Assembly (NCBI GenBank): GCA_902812345.1
Contig: CADDZM010000010.1
Coordinates: forward strand, 1-38,728
Direction of reading: 5' to 3'
DNA length: 38,728 nucleotides
From: Chloroflexota bacterium
GTDB taxonomy: Bacteria; Chloroflexota; Chloroflexia; Chloroheliales; Chloroheliaceae
Both the position numbers and the translations under genes were made by a program. Shown piece by piece: positions 24,985-32,376 of the stretch. A model generated the notes under the pieces. That model saw only the letters and a list, made by a program, of their open reading frames with translations. It had not been told where the DNA came from and ran no database searches. Position 1 is the first letter of the stretch; each line of letters begins with the position of its first letter.

Positions 24985-25617
24985 TTGACGCCACGACCTG
25001 ATGTAAGCGTGCAACGCACCCATGAAGTTTTAGAGGCCGCTACAGCCGTATTCGCCCGGCTCGGGTTCCACAAAGCCCGCATGGACGATATTGCTCAGGA
25101 AGCAAAAGTTAGCAAGGGAGTGCTTTATTTCTATTTCAAAAGCAAAGACGCAATAATCGAGGCTCTGTTAAAGCATCTTTTCTCCGGCCCAATTGTTAAC
25201 ATCCAAAATCTAGTCCAACTTGATGGCACGGTCCGGGAACGGTTATTAAAATTAACCGAAAGTTTTGGCAGGGAAGTTCAAATTATGGAACGTTTCTTAC
25301 CCATTGCCTTCGAATTTTATTCGATTGCAGGGCGTAATAAGGCTGTAAACGATTTCCTGGGCAATTATTACCGGGAAATGATAGTCAGTTTGAGCAGCAT
25401 GCTCGAGCAGGGCATGCAAAGTGGAGAACTTCAGGACAATCTTGATACTACCCAGGTTGCCAGATCAATTATTGCTATCTATGAAGGAATGACTCTTCTA
25501 TGGATTCTCGAAAAAGGTAAATTTGACTGGGTTGCCATTAGCAAGCTTTCAATTACTCAATTTCTTCAGGGAATAGAACGACAGCCTGGTAAGCAAGGTT
25601 ATTCAACCGAAGAATAA
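24985..25617 (+). CDS. TetR family transcriptional regulator
   Basis: One-component repressor of 210 residues. The N-terminal HTH is clear: VLEAATAVFARLGFHKARM, then DDIAQEAKVSKGVLYFYFKS, with the canonical YFYFKSKDAI recognition helix end. The C-terminal ligand/dimer domain is variable, as usual. The start is TTG at 24985 with GGAAGG 8 nt upstream. The operator ACTGAC-CA-GTCAGT in front of the gene suggests autorepression, and the ABC genes 30 nt downstream are probably its targets. The ligand is unknown; an exported toxic compound or lipid-like molecule would be the usual case. Confidence 0.93.
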   Translation: MTPRPDVSVQRTHEVLEAATAVFARLGFHKARMDDIAQEAKVSKGVLYFYFKSKDAIIEALLKHLFSGPIVNIQNLVQLDGTVRERLLKLTESFGREVQIMERFLPIAFEFYSIAGRNKAVNDFLGNYYREMIVSLSSMLEQGMQSGELQDNLDTTQVARSIIAIYEGMTLLWILEKGKFDWVAISKLSITQFLQGIERQPGKQGYSTEE

Positions 25618-25647
25618 ATAAATAAACTTAACGGAAATGAGGTGAAA

Positions 25648-26295
25648 ATGACTCAACCGGTTTTGTGTACCCAAAATTTAAGTAAGGCCTACGGACGTAA
25701 GCAGATTTTGCGCGATGTTAACTTTGAGATTTATCCCGGTTCACTGGTAGGTATCGTGGGTGAAAACGGGGCGGGTAAATCAACGCTGCTGCGAATACTG
25801 GCGGGTGAAGACCGCACCAGGCATGGCAATGTAATCCTTAACGGCGTTTTTGGTTACTGTCCTCAGAATGTGGTCCTAAACGAAGCCCTTACTGTCAACC
25901 AACACTTGCTCTATTTTAAGGCAGCCTACAATTTAACCAATCTGCGCCGGGCCGAGGAGTTACTGCAAGAACTCGGTTACGAACAATACCGGCAAAGCCT
26001 CGTTGCAACCCTTAGCGGTGGAACTCGCCAGAAACTTAACCTGACACTGGCTTTGATGCACCAGCCGCAACTGCTTTTGCTTGACGAGCCTTACCAGGGA
26101 TTTGACTGGGAAACCTATTTGCGGTTCTGGGAATTGGCCGAAAAACTTAAAGAGCAAAGCTGCGCCGTCCTTATCATATCGCATATGTTTTTCGAACAAA
26201 GCCGTTTTGATGAACTTTATCGACTGCACAACGGTTTGATTCAGAAAATTAAAGTTGTCCCGGAAGCAGAATCAGTCTCTAAGAAAGAGGTTTAA
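25648..26295 (+). CDS. ABC exporter ATP-binding protein
   Basis: ATPase subunit of an ABC-2-type exporter, 215 residues, shorter than average because little follows the core domain. Walker A is GENGAGKST, Q-loop YCPQN, signature LSGGTRQKLN, Walker B LLLLDEPYQGFDW and switch His in LIISHMF. The D-loop reads YQGFDW instead of the usual SALD. I choose ATG at 25648, with GAGG 5 nt before; a GTG two codons upstream is the alternative. It is followed after 5 nt by the permease gene and controlled by the upstream TetR gene. Confidence 0.9.
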   Translation: MTQPVLCTQNLSKAYGRKQILRDVNFEIYPGSLVGIVGENGAGKSTLLRILAGEDRTRHGNVILNGVFGYCPQNVVLNEALTVNQHLLYFKAAYNLTNLRRAEELLQELGYEQYRQSLVATLSGGTRQKLNLTLALMHQPQLLLLDEPYQGFDWETYLRFWELAEKLKEQSCAVLIISHMFFEQSRFDELYRLHNGLIQKIKVVPEAESVSKKEV

Positions 26296-26300
26296 GAACA

Positions 26301-27116
26301 ATGACACAACTTGAAATAACTCACCCTTTGCCTACTTCATGGCGAAATCGTTACCTTACCGCCAGCCGCTATACCTTAATTGAACAGGCCCGTAACCGGC
26401 TGGCAATTATCCTGTTAGTGGGCTTTGTGCCAATCTGGTACTTTATACTTGCAGAGATTACGCCTCCCGATTTGGTAGCATTCAAACTCTGGTCTTCCGG
26501 CAAAATGGTACAGGTCAACGGGCATAACCTGGTGCTGATATCGAGCGGCCTGAACGCGCTTACTATGGTTATAGGTTTTATTATATTCACTTCCACCCGG
26601 CGAGACACTCTTTTTGACCGGAGGTTAATCCTCAGTGGGTATCCCCAATCGGTGCTAATCCTGGCAAAATTAACCAGCATGATATTGGTTACAGGGCTGG
26701 TTTCCCTGTACGCAACCGGGATACTCTACCTGTTCTGGCAACCTTCGCATCCGGTCCTTATCTGGCTGGGATTTTTCAGTTCCGGACTCATCTACGGTGG
26801 ACTGGGCCTGCTCCTGGGCGTTTTGCTGAAAGGAGAGTTGGAAGGCTTTTTCCTGGTAATGATGATTAGCCTGATGGATACGCTCTTGCAAAATCCGATT
26901 GGCAACCCGGCAGCTAACAAAGAATTTCTAAAATATTTCCCCTCTTACAGTTCGATGCAATGGACCGTGGCGGGAGAATTTACCAGCACCGTCCTCTGGC
27001 AATATTTTTTGTTCTCCCTGGCCTGGTTTGGTGGCTTTGCGCTGCTGGGCCTGGCAATATTTTACTGGAAAACCCGCTCGAATATTCAAACAGGGCAGAC
27101 CAGCCAGAAGAATTAA
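26301..27116 (+). CDS. ABC exporter permease (ABC-2 type)
   Basis: Membrane partner of the ATPase just upstream, 271 residues. About six hydrophobic segments are visible: around 30-50, 75-95, 120-140, 150-180, 185-205 and 235-258. Together they resemble an ABC-2 membrane domain. No nucleotide-binding motif. The ATG at 26301 follows the ATPase stop by 5 nt with AAAGAGG upstream. The pair likely exports a drug, lipid or peptide; substrate unknown. It converges on a GNAT gene 12 nt away with no hairpin between. Confidence 0.85.
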   Translation: MTQLEITHPLPTSWRNRYLTASRYTLIEQARNRLAIILLVGFVPIWYFILAEITPPDLVAFKLWSSGKMVQVNGHNLVLISSGLNALTMVIGFIIFTSTRRDTLFDRRLILSGYPQSVLILAKLTSMILVTGLVSLYATGILYLFWQPSHPVLIWLGFFSSGLIYGGLGLLLGVLLKGELEGFFLVMMISLMDTLLQNPIGNPAANKEFLKYFPSYSSMQWTVAGEFTSTVLWQYFLFSLAWFGGFALLGLAIFYWKTRSNIQTGQTSQKN

Positions 27117-27128
27117 TGATTGACCGGA

Positions 27129-27572
27129 CTACGGCATAGAAGGATTAAATATTTCCATGTTGCGGTCCGGGGCGGAGAGTTCGGTAAAGCCAAACTGGCG
27201 GTAAAGGCCGTGAGCGTCGCGGGTACGCAAGGTCCAGAGGCGCAACGAATTCATACCGGGATAGCTCATCATGCAGCCAAGCATCCATTTCGAAAGACCC
27301 TGGCCCCGGTATTCTTCCAGGATATAAACATCGCACAGGTAAGCGAAAAGGACATAATCGGTGACGACCCGGGCCAACCCGATTTGTTTGTCGCCGTCAT
27401 AAAGGCCAAAGTTGAGCGAGTTTTCGACGGATTTTGCGACTACCTCCCTGGAACGGCCTGCCGCCCAGTACGACCGGGTGAGATAGGCGTAGATGGCGTC
27501 TACATCAAGCCGGGCCGGGTCGGTGCTAACCAGAAAGTTATCTTTGCGGTACTCCTGCACAGGATGGCTCAT
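27129..27572 (-). CDS. GNAT family N-acetyltransferase
   Basis: Acetyltransferase of 147 residues with acetyl-CoA motif EEYRGQGLSKWMLG and the C-terminal AHGLYRQFGFTEL. The central strand LCDVYILEEYRGQG is typical of the small GNAT group that includes YdfB/YjdJ-like enzymes. The acceptor is unknown. It is not close to the T-box linked GNAT. The leader is a long run of purines (27573-27613) that contains several GAGAG units able to act as a ribosome binding site. Confidence 0.9.
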   Translation of the reverse strand: MSHPVQEYRKDNFLVSTDPARLDVDAIYAYLTRSYWAAGRSREVVAKSVENSLNFGLYDGDKQIGLARVVTDYVLFAYLCDVYILEEYRGQGLSKWMLGCMMSYPGMNSLRLWTLRTRDAHGLYRQFGFTELSAPDRNMEIFNPSMP

Positions 27573-27613
27573 TTCTTTTTTTTTCTCTCTCTCTTTTCTT
27601 TTTTCTTTTTCTC
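27573..27613 (-). other. Polypurine tract upstream of a GNAT gene
   Basis: On the minus strand roughly 40 consecutive bases are A or G, with runs such as GAGAGAGAGAAAAAAAAG directly before the ATG. The tract serves at least as a ribosome-loading region. It is prone to slippage and could form triplex DNA. Confidence 0.7.
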
Positions 27614-27640
27614 AAAATTTTAATGACTATTCAACCCGCG

Positions 27641-27725
27641 TTGCATCGGGAAAATAATTCCCTCCCACAGGTGAGCAGAACTGTCGGGAAAATAATTCCC
27701 TCCCACAGGGGGATAGTTACAAATT
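27641..27725. repeat. Palindromic intergenic repeat element, locus 2 (two direct units)
   Basis: The core GGGAAAATAATTCCCTCCC, followed by ACAGG, occurs at 27648-27672 and again at 27686-27710. Each contains the hairpin GGGAA-AATAA-TTCCC. The first unit is flanked by TTGCATC and GGTGAGCAG, the second by GGGGATAGTTACAAATT. All these parts occur, rearranged, at 11061-11195. The element begins 8 nt after the purU stop codon. Confidence 0.8.
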
Positions 27726-27733
27726 CTAAAAAA

Positions 27734-28591
27734 CTATTCCAGAACAATCGTCCGGTGGCCGTAGGTCAGCACACGGTCTTCGAGATGCGCCCTTACAGCG
27801 CGGGCCAGCACCAACCGTTCGAGGTCTCGGCCCTTTCGTATCAGGTCTTCGACCCCATCGCGGTGGCTGACCTGGGTCACGTCCTGGGCGATAATCGGCC
27901 CCTGGTCGAGTTCCTCCGTCACATAGTGGCTGGTCGCGCCTATCATTTTAACGCCCCGCTCGTAAGCCTGGTGGTAGGGCCGCCCGCCCACAAAAGCCGG
28001 TAAGAAACTGTGGTGAATATTAATGATGCGGTTTGGATACGCCTGGACCAGAAAGGGTGTTAACACCTGCATGTAACGGGCCAGCACCAGCACGTCAACC
28101 CGGTTTTCCTCGACCAGGGCGGCTATCCGGGCTTCCTGCTCGACCCGGTTGGTTTTGCCGACCGGCAGGTAAAAGTAGGGGATACCAAAGTTAGCGGCGA
28201 CCGGTTCCAGGTCAGGGTGATTGCTGATTATAAGCGGGATTGCGGCGACCAGTTCCCCGGCCTTCTGGCGCAAGAGCAGGTCGTATAGACAATGGTCCAG
28301 CCGTGAAACCAGGATAGCCATACGCTTCGGGCGGTCGGAAAAATGCAACTGCCAGCGCATCTCGAACGGCCCCGCAACCGCAGCAAAGGCCGGGCCGATA
28401 GCGTCCCGTTCCAGGTCCATACCTTCGAGTTCGAACTGGACCCGCATAAAGAAGGCTTTGTCGTTCAGGTCGCTGTGCTGGTTAGCCTCCAGGATATTTG
28501 CGCCGTGGTGGGCCAGGAAGGTCGTAACGCTGGCGACGATGCCTTTACGGTCGGGACAGGAGATAGTCAGGGTGCCGGAAAGCGGTTGCAA
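27734..28591 (-). CDS. purU: Formyltetrahydrofolate deformylase
   Basis: Hydrolyses 10-formyl-THF to THF and formate, balancing one-carbon units and supplying formate for PurT. An N-terminal ACT domain (LTISCPDRKGIVASVTTFLA, residues 8-80) is followed by the formyltransferase domain. Candidate catalytic Asn191, His193 and Asp229 are in INIHHSFLP and TEELDQGPIIAQD. I set the start at TTG 28591, 6 nt after AAAGGA, giving 285 residues, the usual length. A GTG at 28624 in frame has no ribosome binding site and would add eleven residues. A terminator separates it from the upstream dioxygenase gene. Confidence 0.95.
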   Translation of the reverse strand: MQPLSGTLTISCPDRKGIVASVTTFLAHHGANILEANQHSDLNDKAFFMRVQFELEGMDLERDAIGPAFAAVAGPFEMRWQLHFSDRPKRMAILVSRLDHCLYDLLLRQKAGELVAAIPLIISNHPDLEPVAANFGIPYFYLPVGKTNRVEQEARIAALVEENRVDVLVLARYMQVLTPFLVQAYPNRIINIHHSFLPAFVGGRPYHQAYERGVKMIGATSHYVTEELDQGPIIAQDVTQVSHRDGVEDLIRKGRDLERLVLARAVRAHLEDRVLTYGHRTIVLE

Positions 28592-28631
28592 TTTTTTCCT
28601 TTCGTTGAACGTTAAACGTTGCACGTAATAA

Positions 28632-28667
28632 AACCAAAAGCCGGAGTCCTCGCTAAGAATCTCCGGC
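28632..28667 (-). terminator. Intrinsic terminator after the homogentisate dioxygenase gene
   Basis: On the minus strand GCCGGAG (28667-28661) pairs with CTCCGGC (28646-28640), followed by TTTTGGTTTT. It lies 57 nt after the dioxygenase stop and before the purU start. Confidence 0.85.
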
Positions 28668-28724
28668 TATATTACTACAATTTATGTTGAAAAGTGAGGT
28701 TTTTTAAAAGAAACCCACTCTCAA

Positions 28725-29876
28725 TTACAAAGACCAGCTCATATGATATTCGGGCCACTCGGCGGCTTTGCCCGCTTCGGTCAGGTGAAGCGGGTAGCGG
28801 GTATCCAGCATCACAGCGTACTCGTCGGTCTCGACCTTATTCTTGACAGCCCCGATTGCTTTAGGGTGCGGTCCGTGGTGGATGCCCTGGGGGTGCCAGG
28901 TAACCATCCCGGCGTCAATACCGTGGCGGCTGAAGAAGTTGCCGTCGTGGTAGAAAAGCACCTCATCGTAATCAATGTTGCGGTGGAAGAACGGCACGCG
29001 CATGGCTTCGGGGTCGGCCTCGAACGGGCGCGGCACGAAGCTGCAAATCACGAAATTATTCGCCAGGAAGGTCGTGTGGACGCTGGGCGGCAGGTGGACC
29101 CGGTGGCTCATTACAGGGCGATAGTCCCGGATGTTGAGCTTGATAGGGCAGAGGTCGCCTTTCCAACCGACCACATCGAGCGGGTTAAAGGGATAAAAGA
29201 CCGAGGTGTACTCGCCCTCGCGCTTGATACGGACCTCCCATTCGGGTTCGCCCTGCGGCCCGGTCTTGCTGCCGGCCAGGTCGCCGGCCTCGGCTGGTTC
29301 CGGCGAAGGCGTTTCGACCACCCCCATGTCGTATTGCGCCCCCACACCCAGCATGCCGCGCTCTTTAACCGGGATTTTTATTTCGCTAAAAGATTCTATT
29401 AAAAGGTAGAACTGGTCCGGCTCGTTGCTGGCCGGGGTAAAGCGGTAAGTCGTGCCACGGGGGATAACCAGGTAGTCGCCCCGTTCGTAATTGAGCGGGC
29501 CGTAGTCGGTTTCGAGGTTTCCGGCGCCTTTGTGAATGAAATAAACGTCATCTCCGTCGGCGTTACGCATGTAGTAGGGCATCGGGCCGGCGGGCCGGAC
29601 CGCTTTAAGGGCTAAATCGCTATTAAAGAGGAAAGTCACCGCCTCGCCGAACGGGTCGTCTTTGCGCAAAACTTCCGCGCCGGGCAGGGTCAGGCAGTTG
29701 ATGGCGCGCGGTTTGAGCGGCCCTTCGATGCGGGTCCAGCCGGTCGGCGGGTGGGTGTGGTAGAGGTGAGAAACGCGCCCGTAAAAACCTTCCCGGCCAT
29801 GTTCGTCTTCGAAGGTACCTTCGGGCAGAGCGACGTGGGCCTGCCGCGAGTATTCACCTTTTCCCAGTGGAAACAT
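28725..29876 (-). CDS. hmgA: Homogentisate 1,2-dioxygenase
   Basis: Non-haem Fe(II) enzyme that opens homogentisate to maleylacetoacetate in tyrosine/phenylalanine breakdown. The 383 residues match the shorter bacterial form. The cupin region has DDVYFIHKGAGNLETDYGPL and YERGDYLVIPRGTTYRF. Candidate iron ligands are in FFHRNIDYDEVLFYHDG and HPQGIHHGPHP. The middle has an acidic, Pro/Gly-rich insert (about 188-212) that reads as a loop. The start ATG at 29876 has AAGGAGG. Upstream are the second copy of the structured leader element and an extended -10 promoter. No other tyrosine-catabolism gene is in the window. Confidence 0.9.
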   Translation of the reverse strand: MFPLGKGEYSRQAHVALPEGTFEDEHGREGFYGRVSHLYHTHPPTGWTRIEGPLKPRAINCLTLPGAEVLRKDDPFGEAVTFLFNSDLALKAVRPAGPMPYYMRNADGDDVYFIHKGAGNLETDYGPLNYERGDYLVIPRGTTYRFTPASNEPDQFYLLIESFSEIKIPVKERGMLGVGAQYDMGVVETPSPEPAEAGDLAGSKTGPQGEPEWEVRIKREGEYTSVFYPFNPLDVVGWKGDLCPIKLNIRDYRPVMSHRVHLPPSVHTTFLANNFVICSFVPRPFEADPEAMRVPFFHRNIDYDEVLFYHDGNFFSRHGIDAGMVTWHPQGIHHGPHPKAIGAVKNKVETDEYAVMLDTRYPLHLTEAGKAAEWPEYHMSWSL

Positions 29877-29930
29877 CTGTTATTCCTCCTTGAATAGGAT
29901 GCTTTGAATACTATTCTTTCTCATTATTTG

Positions 29931-30007
29931 TAGGACTTTCGCTTGAAACTATTATTTTGGGTTTGTTTTCCTTGTAGCCGAAAGCTTATCATGGTTAAAG
30001 CGAAAGT
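29931..30007 (-). ncRNA. Candidate structured 5' leader RNA, copy 2
   Basis: On the minus strand ACTTTCGCTT (30007-29998) pairs with AAGCGAAAGT (29944-29935), the same 10-bp stem as copy 1 but with A-U instead of G-U at the outer pair. The internal AAGCTTTCGG holds a second GCTTTCG (29985-29979) that competes for the 3' arm. It sits 13-14 nt after the expected start of transcription and 54 nt before the hmgA start codon. The blocks AGGAAA, AAAATAAT and GTTTC are kept; the sequence between them varies. Confidence 0.5.
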
Positions 30008-30027
30008 TGTGAATTGATATTTATTAA

Positions 30028-30038
30028 ATTATAGCACA
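30028..30038 (-). promoter_or_regulatory. Extended -10 promoter upstream of hmgA
   Basis: TGTGC followed by TATAAT (30033-30028) on the minus strand gives a consensus extended -10. Transcription would start near 30021. The matching GAACAG a little upstream also precedes the corresponding promoter of copy 1, so promoter and leader seem to be conserved together. Confidence 0.65.
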
Positions 30039-30148
30039 GGCTGTTCAGGAATAATAGTATTGTCCGTACTGCCCGGTAGTAACAGGTTTGGTTCATTTTG
30101 TCAGACAAAAGGCTCAACAATTCAGAGTAAAGCCACTCGTTTTGGAAA

Positions 30149-30250
30149 ATGGGAAGTCCTTACAGCGAACCACAGAATAACAAGGGGCGGGGTGAAGCCA
30201 ATTTTACAGACCTGATAAATGGCATTGAAGGTGCTTTTAGACTTGCTTAA
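30149..30250 (+). CDS. Possible small protein (33 residues)
   Basis: A short frame reads MGSPYSEPQNNKGRGEAN and then FTDLINGIEGAFRLA before TAA. The second half would be an amphipathic helix. A strong terminator begins 4 nt after the stop, which hints at a real transcript, either a short mRNA or a small RNA. Against it: the ribosome binding site (TGGA) is too close to the ATG and no good promoter is visible. A perfect inverted repeat TTTTGTC-A-GACAAAA at 30096-30110 lies upstream. I do not recognise the protein. Confidence 0.3.
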   Translation: MGSPYSEPQNNKGRGEANFTDLINGIEGAFRLA

Positions 30251-30253
30251 AAG

Positions 30254-30290
30254 AAAGGGCAGGGTGAGGAAAATAGCCCAGCCCTTTTTT
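30254..30290. terminator. Terminator between the small frame and the DUF2357 gene
   Basis: AAAGGGC (30254-30260) pairs with GCCCTTT (30281-30287), with an inner GGG/CCC. TTTTTT follows on the plus strand. The minus strand carries CCCTTTCTTTT, so it can also end the transcript of the DUF2357 gene, whose stop is at 30304. Confidence 0.8.
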
Positions 30291-30303
30291 ATTTAACCGG
30301 TTA

Positions 30304-32376
30304 CTACTCCAACGCCCCGGCTATTCGCAACAACTGGCGCAGGATGGTGGCGAGTTGGTCGGCGGCGCGAGGACTCGGCTGCAACGGTAACTGGCCGTAA
30401 CGGAACTCGTCGTGTTCGAGGCGGGTCGGGTCGTCGGGATAGACTACCCAGGCTGCCACGACGGGCCGGGCCAGCGTATTAGACTGGGCGTCGGTCTTGG
30501 TGAAGTCGCGGATAGAGTCGCGGTACTCGTACTTGGCGTAAAGGGTGCGGCGGTCCCGGCTGTAGGTCGCGTCCATCACGATGATTTTAGGGACGCGTTC
30601 GCCTTCTTCGAAAACCTCGATGGCGATATCAGGCTTGCGCTTGGTCGAACCCATCCCGGACGGAGCGTAGTAGCCGTAATAGCTCGGCCCGCCCATTTCC
30701 GGGTTGTCGAGCGAGTCGAAATCGTCGGAACCATCGGTAAAATCACGGCCCGGACGGTAGCCGCTAAAGCTGCGGTACTCCCGGTCGTAATAGACGACCA
30801 TCCGGCGGCCAAGCGGCGAGACCAGTTCCATCGAACTGCCGCTTTGCAGGATATAGTTGAAGCGAATTTTGCTGGTCAGGTTGTTGACCGGCTTGCCCTC
30901 TTTAGCGACCACCGTAAAGCCGAGCTTTTCCACCATCGTCTGCAAAATAACGACCGTTACCCAGTATTCGTACAACTGGTTGACGCTGCTCAGGCGGACG
31001 CTCCGGTTTGTTTGTTCCAGGCCAATCGTGCTGCTGACCAGGTCAACGGACTGGTCAAGGTCCGACTCAATCTGACGAATCTGGCGGTAGAAACGGTTCT
31101 CGCGCAACACCACGCTGGTCCGGCGCGGTCCAAGCGCGCCCAGTCCGGCCAAAAACGAGCCGTTGATTGTATCTTCCAGCCGGGAGCGCATCTTTCTAAG
31201 GTTGTGAATGAATTCCTCGTTGGCCTTGATACGGACCGAAAGGGCCAGCGACCGGGTACGGCTGCTGCGGTTTTGCTCCTGCCGGGCCGTCCGAATTTCT
31301 TCTTCAAGCTGGCTTTCGACCATCTTTGAAAGATTTATCAGCTTCTTCACGGTCATTTTCAGGAAGCGATTTTCATAAGTATCAAAGGCTTCTTCCAGGC
31401 GCGCCACCGGCACCCTGGCGGGCAAGGCCCGGACACCGTGCGAGAGCGGTCGGTGAGAAGGCCGCGATTTTTCCAGCCTTTTCTGGGCTTTTAGCAGTTG
31501 GGCCTGCATGCGGTTGAGCGGCGCTTCGACCGGCCTGGGTTTAGGCTTGTCTTCCAGTTCGCTTTCGACAATCGCCTCGGCGGCCCGCTTGTCGCCCGGC
31601 ACTACAATCCACTGGGTGCCGCTGCGCGAAGCCAGTTTAAGCGAACTGTAGTTCAAGGCGTTAACCGTATTGGCCGGGACATCTGTAATCAAGCGGCGCA
31701 GGACCCGGTGCGGATGGTCCATAATGCCCGGCAACACATTTACCATGCGCCGGTAATAGGCCGCGACAATATCGTAACGGGCCGAGGCGACGGTCTTGGC
31801 CCCGGCCAGCATAGAGATTTCGTGGGCGCGCCCTTTGTGGCTATAGAGGACTTTTTCGTTCTGGCGTTTTAACACTTCACGCATGTACTCGTAGTGCTGC
31901 TCGGCCAGGCGGGTTACCTGAAGCTGGATATTCGAGGTAAAACCGGGGACGGGCAGCCCACGATAGAGCAAGGTTACGCTGCAATCCCCGGCGTACTGCT
32001 CCTCCTGCATGCGCTGCTGCCACTCGCGGGTGCTGACCTTATAAGTGGCCCGCAAAACGTTCCACTCCACCGGGATACCCTGGCTGACCTCGTCGCGTTC
32101 CAGTTCGAGGGTAAGCTGGTAAATATCCAGGGGGCGCGGCACGTCGCCGGTATCAATTTCAAAACTGAGGCGTTCGCGTTCGCCCAGGGCCACTTCGCCG
32201 CCCCAGGGCAGGTACTGGCGGTTTACCATTACCCGCACCTGCTGCAACTGTTCGAGTTCCTCACGGCTGAACTCGCCCGCCGCCCGCCAGGCGACGAGCG
32301 GCCCGGCCTGAGCGGGCGGGAAGTTTTTCTCTCCGCCCCAGTTTAGTTCGTTATAGTTGCCCGATGACAACATCAT
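30304..32376 (-). CDS. DUF2357/McrC-like nuclease-fold partner
   Basis: A 690-residue protein with the layout of DUF2357 proteins, the McrC-type partners of McrB ATPases. An all-beta/alpha N-terminal region of 270 residues leads to a basic linker, then the DUF2357 marker TYENRFLKMTV (333-343), a long coiled-coil (about 340-450) and QLYEYWVTVVILQTMVEKLG (467-486). The C-terminal PD-(D/E)XK-like domain has KPDIAIEV (581-588) and IIVMDATY (598-605). In the family the latter usually ends Asp-Ala-Lys-Tyr; here Lys is Thr, so cleavage activity is doubtful unless another Lys serves. A Gly/Tyr/Asp-rich stretch (540-575) interrupts the domain. The start overlaps the end of the upstream ATPase gene by 26 nt, so translation is coupled. 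DNA-cutting subunit or catalytically changed effector cannot be decided. Confidence 0.8.
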   Translation of the reverse strand: MMLSSGNYNELNWGGEKNFPPAQAGPLVAWRAAGEFSREELEQLQQVRVMVNRQYLPWGGEVALGERERLSFEIDTGDVPRPLDIYQLTLELERDEVSQGIPVEWNVLRATYKVSTREWQQRMQEEQYAGDCSVTLLYRGLPVPGFTSNIQLQVTRLAEQHYEYMREVLKRQNEKVLYSHKGRAHEISMLAGAKTVASARYDIVAAYYRRMVNVLPGIMDHPHRVLRRLITDVPANTVNALNYSSLKLASRSGTQWIVVPGDKRAAEAIVESELEDKPKPRPVEAPLNRMQAQLLKAQKRLEKSRPSHRPLSHGVRALPARVPVARLEEAFDTYENRFLKMTVKKLINLSKMVESQLEEEIRTARQEQNRSSRTRSLALSVRIKANEEFIHNLRKMRSRLEDTINGSFLAGLGALGPRRTSVVLRENRFYRQIRQIESDLDQSVDLVSSTIGLEQTNRSVRLSSVNQLYEYWVTVVILQTMVEKLGFTVVAKEGKPVNNLTSKIRFNYILQSGSSMELVSPLGRRMVVYYDREYRSFSGYRPGRDFTDGSDDFDSLDNPEMGGPSYYGYYAPSGMGSTKRKPDIAIEVFEEGERVPKIIVMDATYSRDRRTLYAKYEYRDSIRDFTKTDAQSNTLARPVVAAWVVYPDDPTRLEHDEFRYGQLPLQPSPRAADQLATILRQLLRIAGALE

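Noticed and set aside
30412-31329. A 305-codon open frame antisense to the DUF2357 gene
   Set aside because: It is a mirror of codon usage in the real gene; no domain and no start signal.
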